A stretch of DNA of 51,934 bases from Siculibacillus sp. Lineage in GTDB: Bacteria; Pseudomonadota; Alphaproteobacteria; Rhizobiales; Ancalomicrobiaceae. Positions 37,166 through 45,937 of this stretch are shown here, piece by piece. A program made the translations under genes and the position numbers. The stretch is from assembly GCA_030247555.1 (NCBI GenBank), contig JAOTSD010000025.1:1-51934 (forward strand). Direction: 5' to 3'. The stretch's first letter is position 1. Each line of letters opens with the position of its first letter. A model generated the notes under the pieces. That model was not told the origin of the DNA and made no database searches. It saw only the letters and a list, made by a program, of their open reading frames with translations.

Positions 37166-37862
37166 CCGGGGTTCCGGTCGAGGCGCGGCGGTGGAGGTCG
37201 ACGACGTCGTGGTTGAGCATGCGGATGCAGCCCGACGACACCGCCTTGCCGATGCTCGTCTCGTCGTTGTTGCCGTGGATGCGGTAGAGCGTGTCGCGGC
37301 CCCCCTGGAAGAGATAGAGGGCGCGGGCGCCGAGCGGGTTCTCCGGGCCGCCGGGCATGCCACCGGCCCATTTCGCCGCGTCCTTGTCGCGCAGCGTCAT
37401 CTCGCGCGGTGGCGTCCAGGTCGGCCAGGGCGAGGACTTGCCGCCGATCACCGCCCGTCCCGCCCAAGCGAAGCCCTCGCGGCCGACGCCGACACCGTAA
37501 CGGGTCGCCCGGTCGCGGCTCTCGACGAAATAGAGGAAGCGCTCGTAGGGGTCGACGACGATGGTGCCGGGCGCCTCTTCGCCGGCCCAGGCGACGGTGT
37601 GGCGCAGGTACTGGCGATCGATGGAGGAGAAGGAGAGCGCTTCGATGACGTGGCCGTTGTCGCGCTGGGCGGCGTAGATCGCGCGCCAGTCGCCGGCGGG
37701 GGTGGCATGGGCGAAGGTGCCGACGCCGGCGCCGGGGAAGGTGCGCATGCGGCCGCCGGCGGCGCAGCCGGCGAGGAACAACGGCAGGCCGAGGAGGGCG
37801 GCGCGGCGGCTCAGTGGACCGACGGCGGACGACGTTCTCTCGTCGCGGGTACGGCTCGTCAT
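37149..37862 (-). CDS. L,D-transpeptidase (YkuD family), probable lipoprotein
   Basis: 237 residues. The N-terminus has a double arginine followed by ALLGLPLFLAGC, a lipobox with Cys33, so the mature protein is probably membrane-anchored in the periplasm. The YkuD catalytic domain is intact: YRIHGNNDETSIGKAVSSGCIRM contains the active His and the catalytic cysteine of SxGCIRM. These enzymes form 3-3 crosslinks in peptidoglycan or attach proteins to it. The gene lies 3' of the phosphomannomutase gene but behind a terminator, so it is probably separately transcribed. Confidence 0.94.
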   Translation of the reverse strand: MTSRTRDERTSSAVGPLSRRAALLGLPLFLAGCAAGGRMRTFPGAGVGTFAHATPAGDWRAIYAAQRDNGHVIEALSFSSIDRQYLRHTVAWAGEEAPGTIVVDPYERFLYFVESRDRATRYGVGVGREGFAWAGRAVIGGKSSPWPTWTPPREMTLRDKDAAKWAGGMPGGPENPLGARALYLFQGGRDTLYRIHGNNDETSIGKAVSSGCIRMLNHDVVDLHRRASTGTPVIVLG

Positions 37863-38000
37863 GCGTCGGTGTCTCCTCTCGGCTCCCGGTGCGGCGACGG
37901 CCGCCGGGACGCAGAGGAAACTAGGACGACGGCGGCGACATGTCAGCGGGGTTCGTCGCCGGCTTCGCCGATTCGTGATCGCGGTGATGCGACGAAACCA

Positions 38001-38034
38001 CGGCGACGGCCGCCGCGTGCGGCGCCCGTCGCCG
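38001..38034 (-). terminator. terminator after the phosphomannomutase gene
   Basis: A 9-bp stem CGGCGACGG / CCGTCGCCG encloses a second inner GC stem (CGCCG / CGGCG). On the minus strand it lies directly after the stop codon and is followed by TGGTTTCGTCGC, a short U-containing tail. Confidence 0.65.
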
Positions 38035-38036
38035 GG

Positions 38037-39536
38037 TCAGATGGTCTGGTTGTAGGCGCCGACCTCCGGGTTCTCGCGCAGCACGGAGTCGACGTCGGCG
38101 AACATCTCCCGCAATCGGATCTCCGAGACCGGGCTCTCGATCACCACGACGAGTTCGGGCTTGTTCGACGAGGCCCGCACCAGACCCCAGGTGCCGTCCT
38201 CGACGGTGACGCGGATGCCGTTGACGGTGTTCACGTCCGTGATCTTCCGGCCACGGATCGGCTCGCCCTTCTCCTTCATGGCGAGGAAACGGGCGACCAC
38301 CTTGTCGACCACGCCGTATTTCGTCTCGTCGTCGCAGTGCGGCGACATGGTCGGGCTCGACCAGGTCTTGGGCAGGGTCTTCTCGAGGTCGGACATGCGG
38401 CTGCCCGGGTTGCGGTCGAGCATGTCGAGGATGGCGATCGCCGAGACGAAGCCGTCGTCGTAGCCGCGCCCGATCGGCGCATTGAAGAAATAGTGGCCCG
38501 ACTTCTCGAAGCCGGCGAGCGCGCCGAGTTCGTTGACGCGCCGTTTGATGTGGCTGTGGCCGGTCTTCCAGTAGTCGGTGGTGACGCCCAGATCCCTGAG
38601 TACCGGATCGGTGTGGTAGAGGCCGGTCGACTTCACGTCGACGACGAAAGTCGGCTTCTCGTGGACGCGGGCGAGGTCGCGGGCGAGCATGACCCCGACC
38701 TTGTCGGCGAAGATCTCCTCGCCGGCGTCGTCGATCACGCCGCAACGGTCGCCGTCACCGTCGAAGCCGAGGCCGACCTCGGCTCCGGTCCTGAGCACCT
38801 CGTCGCGGATGGCATGGAGCATCTCCATGTCCTCCGGGTTGGGATTGTAGCGCGGGAACGAATGGTCGAGTTCGGTGTCGAGCGGGATCACCTGCGCTCC
38901 GAGGGCGGTGAGGATCCGTTCGGCGAAGGCGCCGGCGGTGCCGTTGCCGCAGGCGGCGACCACCCGGATCGGCCGGGAGAGCTTCGGGCGGGCGGTGAGG
39001 TCGGCGACGTAGCGGTCGGCGAAGTTCTCGACGAAGCGGTAGGCGCCGCCGCCGGCGAGGTCGAACTTCGCCGAGAGCACGATCTCCTTCAGGCGGCCCA
39101 TCTCGTCGGGGCCGAAGGTGAGCGGCCGAGCGCAGCCCATCTTCACGCCGGTCCAGCCGTTCTCGTTGTGCGAGGCGGTGACCATGGCGACGGCGGGGAC
39201 GTCGAGATCGAACTGGGCGAAATAGGCCATCGGGGTGACGGCGAGACCGATGTCGTGGACGGTGCAGCCGGCCGCCATCAGGCCGGTGGTCAACGCCAGT
39301 TTGATCGAGGCGGAATAGGAGCGGTAGTCGTGGGCGACGACGATATCCCGCTTCACCCCGAGTTCTCCGAGGAGCGTGCCGAGCCCCATGCCGAGGGCCT
39401 GGACGCCCATCGGGTTGATCTCGCGGCCGAAGATCCAGCGGGCGTCGTACTCGCGGAAGCCGGTGCGCTTGACCATCGGTCGGGTTTCGTAGCCGTAGGT
39501 GTTGGGCAGGAGCTGCTGTTCGGGGACCGGGAACAT
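38037..39536 (-). CDS. phosphomannomutase/phosphoglucomutase family
   Basis: Phosphohexomutase of 499 residues, ManB/AlgC type. The phosphoserine loop is TASHNENGWTGVKMG, the metal site is GLGFDGDGDRCGVID, and the sugar-phosphate-binding part lies near GALAGFEKSGHYFFNAP. The C-terminal phosphate-binding domain includes RASSNKPELVVVIES. It interconverts mannose or glucose 6- and 1-phosphates for GDP-mannose and other envelope sugars. The gene begins 116 bases after the decayed acyl-CoA-synthetase-like gene on the same strand. Specificity cannot be read from sequence. Confidence 0.93.
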   Translation of the reverse strand: MFPVPEQQLLPNTYGYETRPMVKRTGFREYDARWIFGREINPMGVQALGMGLGTLLGELGVKRDIVVAHDYRSYSASIKLALTTGLMAAGCTVHDIGLAVTPMAYFAQFDLDVPAVAMVTASHNENGWTGVKMGCARPLTFGPDEMGRLKEIVLSAKFDLAGGGAYRFVENFADRYVADLTARPKLSRPIRVVAACGNGTAGAFAERILTALGAQVIPLDTELDHSFPRYNPNPEDMEMLHAIRDEVLRTGAEVGLGFDGDGDRCGVIDDAGEEIFADKVGVMLARDLARVHEKPTFVVDVKSTGLYHTDPVLRDLGVTTDYWKTGHSHIKRRVNELGALAGFEKSGHYFFNAPIGRGYDDGFVSAIAILDMLDRNPGSRMSDLEKTLPKTWSSPTMSPHCDDETKYGVVDKVVARFLAMKEKGEPIRGRKITDVNTVNGIRVTVEDGTWGLVRASSNKPELVVVIESPVSEIRLREMFADVDSVLRENPEVGAYNQTI

Positions 39537-39652
39537 GCGGGGATCCGTCCTGGTGTGAGCGCGGGGTCGCCGCGCCGATTCCTCCGGCGCGATGGAGGGG
39601 ACATCCTAGCGGAGCCTTCGCAAAGGAAGCGTTGCCGGGTTCGCCGCGCCGG

Positions 39653-40675
39653 TCAGGCCCGCCACAGGAGGTCGCCGGTGGCGGTGGCGATCTCGCCGGC
39701 GCGCCACGAGAGACGGCGCGGCAGGCCGAGGCGGTCCGCCTCGCGCCGGGCTTCGTCGGGCCCGAGACCGACGGCGATGCCGGCGCGGGGCCGCGCTGCG
39801 GCCTCGTCGCGACGATCGGCGCCGTCGCCGTCGAAGGCGAGGAGGGTCGCGGGCGTGGCGCGAGGCGTCGCCGCGTCGCCGCCGCCGGTCACGGCGAGGC
39901 CGCCGGTGGTGGTGGCGATGCCGACGGCGAGGACGGCGGCCGGGTCGGTGAGGCCGAGGCCGGAAAGATCGAGGCGATCCGCACGAGTGGCGCCGCAAGC
40001 CGCGGCGGCGGCGTGCATGGCGCGGATCGCGGTGCGGTGGTCGACCCGCTCGGATGCGCCGGAGGCGGTGCGGGTCCGCAGGGCGGTGTCGGTGGCGGCG
40101 AGCGAGCGGCGGTCGGCCGGGCGCAGGCGTTCGGCCGAGAGGTCGGCGAGCGCCTCGTCGAGGCGCGGATAGGCCATGGCGTGGGGGCCGTGGACCCAGA
40201 CCGCGGTCATCACCGAGAGATGCGGCGCGGCGGTCTCGAAGCGGGGGAGAAGACCCGCGTCGACGACGAGAAGTCGCGGCGCGGCGTCGGTGATCGCGGC
40301 CGCGAGGGTTTCGCCGGCGAGGGCGGGGTCGACGACGTCGGCGACGGCGCCGCTCGCCGCGACGCCGAGCCAGGCGGCGACCCGTTCCGGCCGGTTCGCC
40401 ATCAGCAGGGCGACGGGCTCGCCACGCGCCGCCCCGTGGAGGATGGTCCAGCGGGTCCAGCGGGCGGCGCGGCCGGCGAGATCGTCGTGGGTCATGCGCT
40501 CGGCCCCGTCGGCCGAGACGAGGGCCGGGCGGCGGCCGTGCTCGGCGGCCCATTCCTCGATCTCGTCGCGCAGCGTCCGGTGGGGAGCGACGTCTAGTTC
40601 GGCGAGGCGTCGAGCGATCTCGCGGCGCGTGCGCGCCGTCGCGAAGACCCCGGAGACCGCGTTCCACGGACCCAT
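39653..40675 (-). CDS. degenerate acyl-CoA synthetase-like (AMP-binding) protein
   Basis: 340 residues, against 550-600 for FadD6-type acyl-CoA synthetases. The first 190 or so look like that family: HRTLRDEIEEWAAEHGRRPAL, DLAGRAARWTRWTILHG, GEPVALLMANRPERVAAWLG and YPRLDEALADLSAERL. Where the ATP-binding P-loop YTSGTTGLPK should follow, this protein has TALRTRTASGASERV, and no later adenylation motif (such as GxTE or the catalytic lysine) is seen. The C-terminal half is Ala/Asp/Arg-rich. It is probably an enzymatically dead remnant or a protein with a new role. It lies 20 bases after the CobW gene. The frame is continuous, so it is not an obvious frameshift. Confidence 0.75.
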   Translation of the reverse strand: MGPWNAVSGVFATARTRREIARRLAELDVAPHRTLRDEIEEWAAEHGRRPALVSADGAERMTHDDLAGRAARWTRWTILHGAARGEPVALLMANRPERVAAWLGVAASGAVADVVDPALAGETLAAAITDAAPRLLVVDAGLLPRFETAAPHLSVMTAVWVHGPHAMAYPRLDEALADLSAERLRPADRRSLAATDTALRTRTASGASERVDHRTAIRAMHAAAAACGATRADRLDLSGLGLTDPAAVLAVGIATTTGGLAVTGGGDAATPRATPATLLAFDGDGADRRDEAAARPRAGIAVGLGPDEARREADRLGLPRRLSWRAGEIATATGDLLWRA

Positions 40676-40695
40676 GGCGAGCGCTCCCGCCCCGA

Positions 40696-41958
40696 TCAGG
40701 CGAAGGTGCCGGAGAAGCCGGAGACCGACAGGGGATTGTCGGCGACGGCGGCGCGGTCCGGCGTGTCGGGGGCGAGGGTGCCGACGAAGGCGTCGAACAT
40801 GCGCTTGACGAAACTCTCGTCGAGGTCGCGGGTGATGAAGACGAGGCGGGTGCGGCGGTCGGCGTCCGGCCAGCGTTCGAGCTGGGCGACGGGATGGACG
40901 ACGTGCTGGACGACGTGCAGCACCAGCGGCCGCTCGGGGTCCTCCGCCAGACGCACCACGCCCTTGACCCTGAGCAGCTTCGGCCCGTGGGCCGAGCGCA
41001 GCAGGTCGAGGAAGAGATCGAGGGACGACGTCGCGATCGGTCGGTCGGTGGTCAGGCAGAAGGCGCGGATGTGGGCATCGTGCCGGTTCGGGTCGTGGAC
41101 GTGGTGATCGGGGTGGTCGCAGTCCGGCCCGCAGTCGTGGTCGTGATCATGGCCGTGCCCGTGTCGGCGGTGATCGTCGTGGTGACGACCGTGGCCGTGG
41201 TGGTGGTCGCCGGCCTTCGCCTCGGCGCGGCGGCGTTCGTTCTCGCGGTCGCGATAGGCTTCCTCGGCGAGCCAGCGGCCGACGTCGGCCGATTTGGTCT
41301 CCGGCCGCCACAGGCCGCTCTCCAGCAGGGCCGCGGGGGTCGCCTCGCCGCGCGCCGCGTCGAGGATGGGCGCGGCGGGGTTGAGCACCCGCAGGCGGGT
41401 GCGCAGGGTCACGAGGGTGCGCTTCGCCTCCGCGGTCTCGCAGAGGTCCGACTTGGTGACCACCAGCCGATCGGCCACGGCGGCCTGTTTCACCGCCTCT
41501 TCCTGGGCGTCGAGCGTGGCCATGCCGTTGACCGCGTCGATCAGGGCGACGACGCCGTCGAGGCGGTAGCGGCGCACCAGATAGGGGTGTCGCATCACCG
41601 TGTGGAGGATGGGCGCCGGGTCGGCGAGGCCGGTGGTCTCGATCACCACCCGCTTCAGGGCCTTCAGTCGGCCGTTGTCGAGGCGCTTCAGGAGGTCCTC
41701 GAGCGTGGCGACGAGATCGCCGCGGATGGTGCAGCACAGGCAGCCGGAGGAGAGCTCGACCACCCCGTCGTCGGCGCGCTCGACCAGGACGTGGTCGATG
41801 CCGACCTCACCGAACTCGTTGATGATCACCGCCGCGTCGGCCATCGCCGGGTCGTGGAGCAGGCGATTGAGAAGGGTCGTCTTGCCGGCGCCGAGGAAGC
41901 CGGTGATGACGGAGAGCGGGATCGGCTCGGGCGGGCGGGGAGAGGTCTCGTCACGCAT
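40696..41958 (-). CDS. CobW/COG0523 family metallochaperone GTPase
   Basis: G3E-family GTPase of 420 residues. The Walker A loop is GFLGAGKTTLL (residues 20-30), and the metal-binding CxCC motif is C73-L-C-C76. The Walker B-like region is VVIETTGLADPAPI and the base-specificity motif VVTKSDL. Between the GTPase and the C-terminal CobW_C domain (about residues 250-295) is a stretch very rich in His and Asp, containing CGPDC. These proteins deliver zinc, cobalt or nickel to target enzymes. It lies in a same-strand run with dacA and close to the urease genes, whose UreE has a very similar His-rich CGPDC tail. Confidence 0.95.
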   Translation of the reverse strand: MRDETSPRPPEPIPLSVITGFLGAGKTTLLNRLLHDPAMADAAVIINEFGEVGIDHVLVERADDGVVELSSGCLCCTIRGDLVATLEDLLKRLDNGRLKALKRVVIETTGLADPAPILHTVMRHPYLVRRYRLDGVVALIDAVNGMATLDAQEEAVKQAAVADRLVVTKSDLCETAEAKRTLVTLRTRLRVLNPAAPILDAARGEATPAALLESGLWRPETKSADVGRWLAEEAYRDRENERRRAEAKAGDHHHGHGRHHDDHRRHGHGHDHDHDCGPDCDHPDHHVHDPNRHDAHIRAFCLTTDRPIATSSLDLFLDLLRSAHGPKLLRVKGVVRLAEDPERPLVLHVVQHVVHPVAQLERWPDADRRTRLVFITRDLDESFVKRMFDAFVGTLAPDTPDRAAVADNPLSVSGFSGTFA

Positions 41959-42031
41959 CGATCGGTTCTCCTCGGTCGAACCGGTGCGGTCGACGGGGTG
42001 CGCCGGACGGGCCGGCGTCGGGACGGGCGCA

Positions 42032-43522
42032 TCAGGCGCCGGGTTTCGGCTTCGGCTTGGCGGCCGGCATCGGGACCGGTGTCGAGGCGGCTTTCGCGGT
42101 CGGTTTCACCGCCGTCGTGGCCGCCGCCGGCTTCTTCGCCGGGACGGGAGCGGCCGCCGGCGGTTTCGCGGCGGTACGGGTGGCGACGGGACGACCCGGC
42201 GCGGTCGGGGGAGGCGCCAGCGCGCCGGGGGCGGTGATCTTCAGCGGCGCGCCGTCCGCGGGCGGACCCGAGGAAACCGGTGGGCGGATGGCGCCGGGCG
42301 GCGGCGCCGCGGCGGTGGCGAAGGTCGGGGCGTGCATCAGCGCCGCCGGGTCGTTGGTCGGAGCGAGCGCCAGCATCTCGCCGGCATCGCCCGGGGCGGC
42401 GTCGGCGCCGCCGACCCAGACGCGCACCGGCGGGCCGATGTCGAAGCGCTCGGTGAGATAGGACGCGGGCTTCGCCGGCGTCCAGCCGAGTTCGCCGGGT
42501 CGGATCACCGCGCTCTGGTCGCGTGATCCGCTCATCTGCCGGGCCTCGCCGATCTCTTCCGGATCGGGGGTGTTGTCGCGCTTCTTGCCGCAGATCTCCG
42601 GCTTCATGTCGCGGACGGGTTGCCCCGCCTCGGGGCCGCGCGCCATGTGATCGAGGGTCTCGCGCGCCGAGAAGCGGCCGAAGAGGCCGCCGCCGTCGTC
42701 GAAACCCTTGGTGAAGAGTTCGGCGGCGAGTTCGGCGCGCTGGCGGGTGTTGCGGGCGCCGAGCACCACCGCCACCAGCTTGCGGTCACCGCGCCGGGCC
42801 GAGGCCACGACGTTGAAGCCCGAGGAGCAGATGAAGCCGGTCTTCATGCCGTCGGCGCCGGGGAAGCGGTCGAGCAGGTGGTTGTGGTTGCGGATGATCT
42901 CCTCGCCGATCTGGATGCCGGGCAGACGCCACAGGCGGGCGGCCTCGGGGAACTCGGCGAGGAGGGCACGGGCGAGGAGGCCGAGATCGCGGGCGGTGGT
43001 CACCTGCGAGGCGTCGGGCAGGCCGTGCGGGTTGCCCCAACGGGTGGAGCGCATGCCGAGGAGGCGCGCCTGCCGGTTCATCTCGGCGACGAAGGCCTCC
43101 TTGGAGCCGCCGACGGCTTCGGCCAGCGCCCAAGAGACGTCGTTGGCCGATTTCACCATGATGATCTTCAGGGCGTTGTCGACGGTGACGACCTCGCCGA
43201 CCTTGAATCCCATCTTGCTCGGCGGCTGGCGCGACGCGGCGGCGGTCATGATCACCGGCGAGGTCGTGCGGATGCGGCCGGAGCGGATCGCCTGCAACGT
43301 CACCCAGGTGGTCATCAGCTTGGTGACCGATGCGGGATACCAGGCCTGATCGGCATTGTGGCGGGCGACGACTTCGCCGGAACGGGCGTCGAAGACGAGA
43401 TAGGCGCCGGCCGTCGGAGTGGCGGTGGCGACGTCGGCGGAGCCGAGGAGCGCGGCCAGAGCGGCGGCGGCGAGAGCTCGGCGGCGAGACGGGAGCGTGA
43501 GCATCGGGCGCGGGCGGTTCAC
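42032..43522 (-). CDS. D-alanyl-D-alanine carboxypeptidase (DacA/PBP5 family)
   Basis: Serine carboxypeptidase of 496 residues that trims the fifth D-Ala of peptidoglycan stem peptides. The signal peptide runs to about ADVATA. The three penicillin-binding motifs are present: SxxK in YPASVTKLMTTW, SxN in VKSANDVSWAL and KTG in DGMKTGFICSSG. The C-terminal 170 residues are Ala/Pro/Lys-rich (AKPPAAAPVPAKKPA), an extended linker unlike the PBP5 membrane anchor and probably unstructured. GTG at 43522 has GGAGAG upstream; the ATG at 43504 is the alternative. It is divergent from the urease operon. Confidence 0.94.
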   Translation of the reverse strand: MNRPRPMLTLPSRRRALAAAALAALLGSADVATATPTAGAYLVFDARSGEVVARHNADQAWYPASVTKLMTTWVTLQAIRSGRIRTTSPVIMTAAASRQPPSKMGFKVGEVVTVDNALKIIMVKSANDVSWALAEAVGGSKEAFVAEMNRQARLLGMRSTRWGNPHGLPDASQVTTARDLGLLARALLAEFPEAARLWRLPGIQIGEEIIRNHNHLLDRFPGADGMKTGFICSSGFNVVASARRGDRKLVAVVLGARNTRQRAELAAELFTKGFDDGGGLFGRFSARETLDHMARGPEAGQPVRDMKPEICGKKRDNTPDPEEIGEARQMSGSRDQSAVIRPGELGWTPAKPASYLTERFDIGPPVRVWVGGADAAPGDAGEMLALAPTNDPAALMHAPTFATAAAPPPGAIRPPVSSGPPADGAPLKITAPGALAPPPTAPGRPVATRTAAKPPAAAPVPAKKPAAATTAVKPTAKAASTPVPMPAAKPKPKPGA

Positions 43523-43731
43523 GGGATGTCGTCTCTCCGTTCGGCGCGGGTCCCCTTCGAGGAGGACGGAGTGCGCGACGCGGTTCCACACGAGGTCGGA
43601 TCGGGCATCGATAGCCGATTTGGGCGGCCTCGGCCAAGGGCTTCGCGCCGCAGGATCGCCGCCGCCGGTCCGCGAAGTCGGAGGCGGCGCCGGCCGGGAG
43701 CGAGGGTTCGCTCGAGAATGAGCCGAAATCG

Positions 43732-43747
43732 CGGCACGAAAACTGCT
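43732..43747 (+). promoter_or_regulatory. candidate sigma-54 (-24/-12) promoter of the urease operon
   Basis: CGGCACG-AAAA-CTGCT matches the sigma-54 consensus TGGCACG-N4-TTGCW at 6 of 7 positions in the -24 block, and at the key TGC in the -12 block. The GG and GC dinucleotides are separated by exactly ten bases (43733-43734 and 43745-43746). It points toward ureD, with an expected start near 43757, about 65 bases before the ureD ATG. Promoter activity is inferred; I found no clear NtrC sites upstream. Confidence 0.6.
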
Positions 43748-43821
43748 GGACGGATCGCTCGGCACAGCGCATCGGGATGCTTCGCCGTCCCCGCCGCCGC
43801 CGCCCGAGACCCGATGAGCCC

Positions 43822-44679
43822 ATGACCACCCGCACCGCGCCCTCCGAGATCTCTCCGTCGCTCCGGCTGGAGCGCGCGCGCGGTCGCGCCGAAGTGGCGT
43901 TCAAGACGCGCGAAGGGGCGACGGTGCTCGATCGGTTGTTCCAGGAGGGGCAGGCGAAGATCCGCCTGCCGAAGTCTCACGGGCGGGACCCGGCCACGGC
44001 GGTGCTGATCAACACGGCCGGCGGCATCGCCGGGGGGGATCGGCTCGCCTACGGGGCGCGTTTCGGGGCGGGGACGCGGGCGGTGGTGACCTCCCAGGCG
44101 GCCGAACGGGTCTATCGCTCCAGCGCCACCGACGGTTCGCTCGCCGGCGAGGTGACGACGTGGCTCGCGGTCGAGGCGGGCGCCTTCGCCGAATGGCTGC
44201 CGCAGGAGACCATCCTCTTCGACGGCGCGGCGCTCGACCGCCGGCTCGAGGTGGAGATGGCGGCCGACGCCAGGCTGCTGCTCTGCGAGAGCGTCGTCCT
44301 CGGCCGCGCCGCGATGGGCGAGCGGGTGGAGAACTGCCGCCTCGTCGATCGCTTCCGCATCCGCCGCGGCGGGCGACTGGTCTTCGCCGACACGTTGCGG
44401 ATCGAGGGGGCGCCCGGGGAGATCCTCGCCGGGGCGGCGACCGGCCGGGGCGCGACGGCGACGGCGACGATCCTGTGGGTGGCGCCGGAGGCCGACGCGG
44501 GGCTCGAGGCGCTGCGGGCGCTGCTCGACGGGCTCGAGAGCGAGGCGGGGGCGAGCGCCTGGGACGGGATGGTCTGCGTGCGACTGGTGCACGGCTCGGC
44601 GCGCAGCCTGCGCGACGATCTGGTTCGTGTGCTGTTGCACATTCGGCAGGCAGATCTGCCGCGTGTCTGGTCTTGCTGA
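43822..44679 (+). CDS. ureD: urease accessory protein UreD
   Basis: UreD (UreH) scaffold of 285 residues that binds the urease apoprotein and, with UreF and UreG, forms the complex for nickel insertion. Typical segments are LINTAGGIAGGDRL, TSQAAERVYRS, WLPQETILFDGAAL and AMGERV. The ATG at 43822 begins MTTRTAPSE; an ATG at 43777 in the same frame would add 15 Arg/Pro-rich residues unlike the family. It is the first gene of the urease operon, with a sigma-54-like promoter just upstream. Confidence 0.95.
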   Translation: MTTRTAPSEISPSLRLERARGRAEVAFKTREGATVLDRLFQEGQAKIRLPKSHGRDPATAVLINTAGGIAGGDRLAYGARFGAGTRAVVTSQAAERVYRSSATDGSLAGEVTTWLAVEAGAFAEWLPQETILFDGAALDRRLEVEMAADARLLLCESVVLGRAAMGERVENCRLVDRFRIRRGGRLVFADTLRIEGAPGEILAGAATGRGATATATILWVAPEADAGLEALRALLDGLESEAGASAWDGMVCVRLVHGSARSLRDDLVRVLLHIRQADLPRVWSC

Positions 44680-44784
44680 GGGCGCGTCGGCGCCCCATTC
44701 TGCTCGAGAAGACATCGCCGCCGGTGTCGCCTCCGGGGTCCCCCGACGGAGGCGGGACGGCGGCCCGCGACGAGAGCCCCCCGC

Positions 44785-45087
44785 ATGAACCTGACGCCCC
44801 GCGAGAAGGACAAACTGTTGATCGCCATGGCCGCCATCGTGGCGCGGCGGCGGCTGGAGCGGGGGGTGAGGCTCAATCACCCCGAGGCGATCGCGCTGAT
44901 CACCGACTTCGTCGTCGAAGGCGCCCGCGACGGCCGCAGCGTCGCCGAGCTGATGGAGGCCGGCGCCCACGTGATCACCCGCGAGCAGGTGATGCCGGGG
45001 ATCGCCGAAATGATCCACGACATCCAGGTCGAGGCGACCTTCCCGGACGGGACGAAGCTCGTCACGGTGCACGAACCGATAAGGTGA
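44785..45087 (+). CDS. ureA: urease gamma subunit
   Basis: Gamma subunit of urease, 100 residues, exactly the usual length. [33 protein letters not shown] and GKxV-type segments ([17 protein letters not shown] and [15 protein letters not shown]) identify it. It packs against the beta and alpha subunits of the (alpha beta gamma)3 enzyme. The stop at 45085-45087 is immediately followed by an AT-rich orphan gene. Confidence 0.98.
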   Translation: MNLTPREKDKLLIAMAAIVARRRLERGVRLNHPEAIALITDFVVEGARDGRSVAELMEAGAHVITREQVMPGIAEMIHDIQVEATFPDGTKLVTVHEPIR

Positions 45088-45091
45088 ATGC

Positions 45092-45619
45092 ATGCTATGG
45101 GAAAGCAAATATTGGAAGGCATCCCTAGGGAGAGATGCTTCAGCGTTGTTGAGGCTTTCAAAATCTGGCGACGAAATAAGTGTATTCAAAATGGAAAGAA
45201 TTGTCTTTCTGTCGGCATATAGCATGCGAAAATTCATTGAAAGTAGAAAAATTACAAACCTACTTCAGGATTTGAGAGTAAATGTTCTTTCTTATAAAAG
45301 AAACACGAATAATAGAATGAGACCATGGAATCTGCACGATATAGACAAGCATTACCAAATCGATATTGGTGACAAGAAGAATTTTGATGTATCATTCTTT
45401 TTGAATCAGATCATTCATAGTAAAATTTTTCTATTTTCATCGACAATGGAGGGAGTTATTGTTGGGTTTTTTGTGAGTAGTGACAAGATGTCAAGCATGG
45501 AACTCTATTATGTTGAAATTTGCGACTATATATCGATCATGAGGCTTTTTTCTAAGAATTTTCCTACTGGAATGCACTGGTCAGTACGAGACAATAAAGA
45601 GAAGATTGAGATTGTGTAG
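45092..45619 (+). CDS. AT-rich orphan protein inserted in the urease operon
   Basis: I cannot assign a function. The 175-residue protein is rich in Lys, Ile, Phe and Ser, with no signal peptide or clear membrane helix. Parts such as MLWESKYWK, FLSAYSMRKFIESRKITN and FFLNQIIHSKIFLF recall a widespread family of single-gene hypothetical proteins found scattered in bacteria. Base use is wholly unlike the neighbours: one 60-base line (45241-45300) has only 16 G or C, and AGA, ATA and AAA codons are common. The ATG lies five bases after the ureA stop, with AAGG of the ureA end acting as ribosome-binding site, so it may be translated with the operon. It looks horizontally acquired. Confidence 0.7.
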   Translation: MLWESKYWKASLGRDASALLRLSKSGDEISVFKMERIVFLSAYSMRKFIESRKITNLLQDLRVNVLSYKRNTNNRMRPWNLHDIDKHYQIDIGDKKNFDVSFFLNQIIHSKIFLFSSTMEGVIVGFFVSSDKMSSMELYYVEICDYISIMRLFSKNFPTGMHWSVRDNKEKIEIV

Positions 45620-45669
45620 TTTCTTTCTGTTGATGCTGAAAGGCGTTGATTTGCTGTGTGGAGACCCTG

Positions 45670-45921
45670 ATGCTGGAACTGCGCCCCAACTGCGAATGCT
45701 GCGATCGTGACCTGCCGCCTGATGCGGAGGCCTTCATCTGCTCGTTCGAATGCACCTGGTGCCCGAGCTGCGTCGCCGAGGTCCTGAAGGGCGTCTGCCT
45801 CAACTGCGGCGGCGAGCTGGTGCGCCGGCCGGTGCGTCCCGCCGAGAAACTGGCGAACAATCCGCCGTCGACGGTGCGCGTCTTCAGGGCCGAGCCCTGC
45901 GCGCCGAAGACCGCGGCGTGA
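45670..45921 (+). CDS. DUF1272 small cysteine-rich protein
   Basis: 83 residues with two pairs of Cys motifs: CECCDRDLP and [11 protein letters not shown], then [15 protein letters not shown], probably a zinc-binding knuckle. The start [11 protein letters not shown] and the ending are typical of the DUF1272 family. Members are often found between ureA and ureB in rhizobial urease clusters, so a role with urease or its metal is possible but not known. GGAG lies seven bases before the ATG. It follows the AT-rich orphan gene and its own base use is normal for this genome. Confidence 0.9.
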   Translation: MLELRPNCECCDRDLPPDAEAFICSFECTWCPSCVAEVLKGVCLNCGGELVRRPVRPAEKLANNPPSTVRVFRAEPCAPKTAA

Positions 45922-45937
45922 GAGAGAGAGTGGCACG

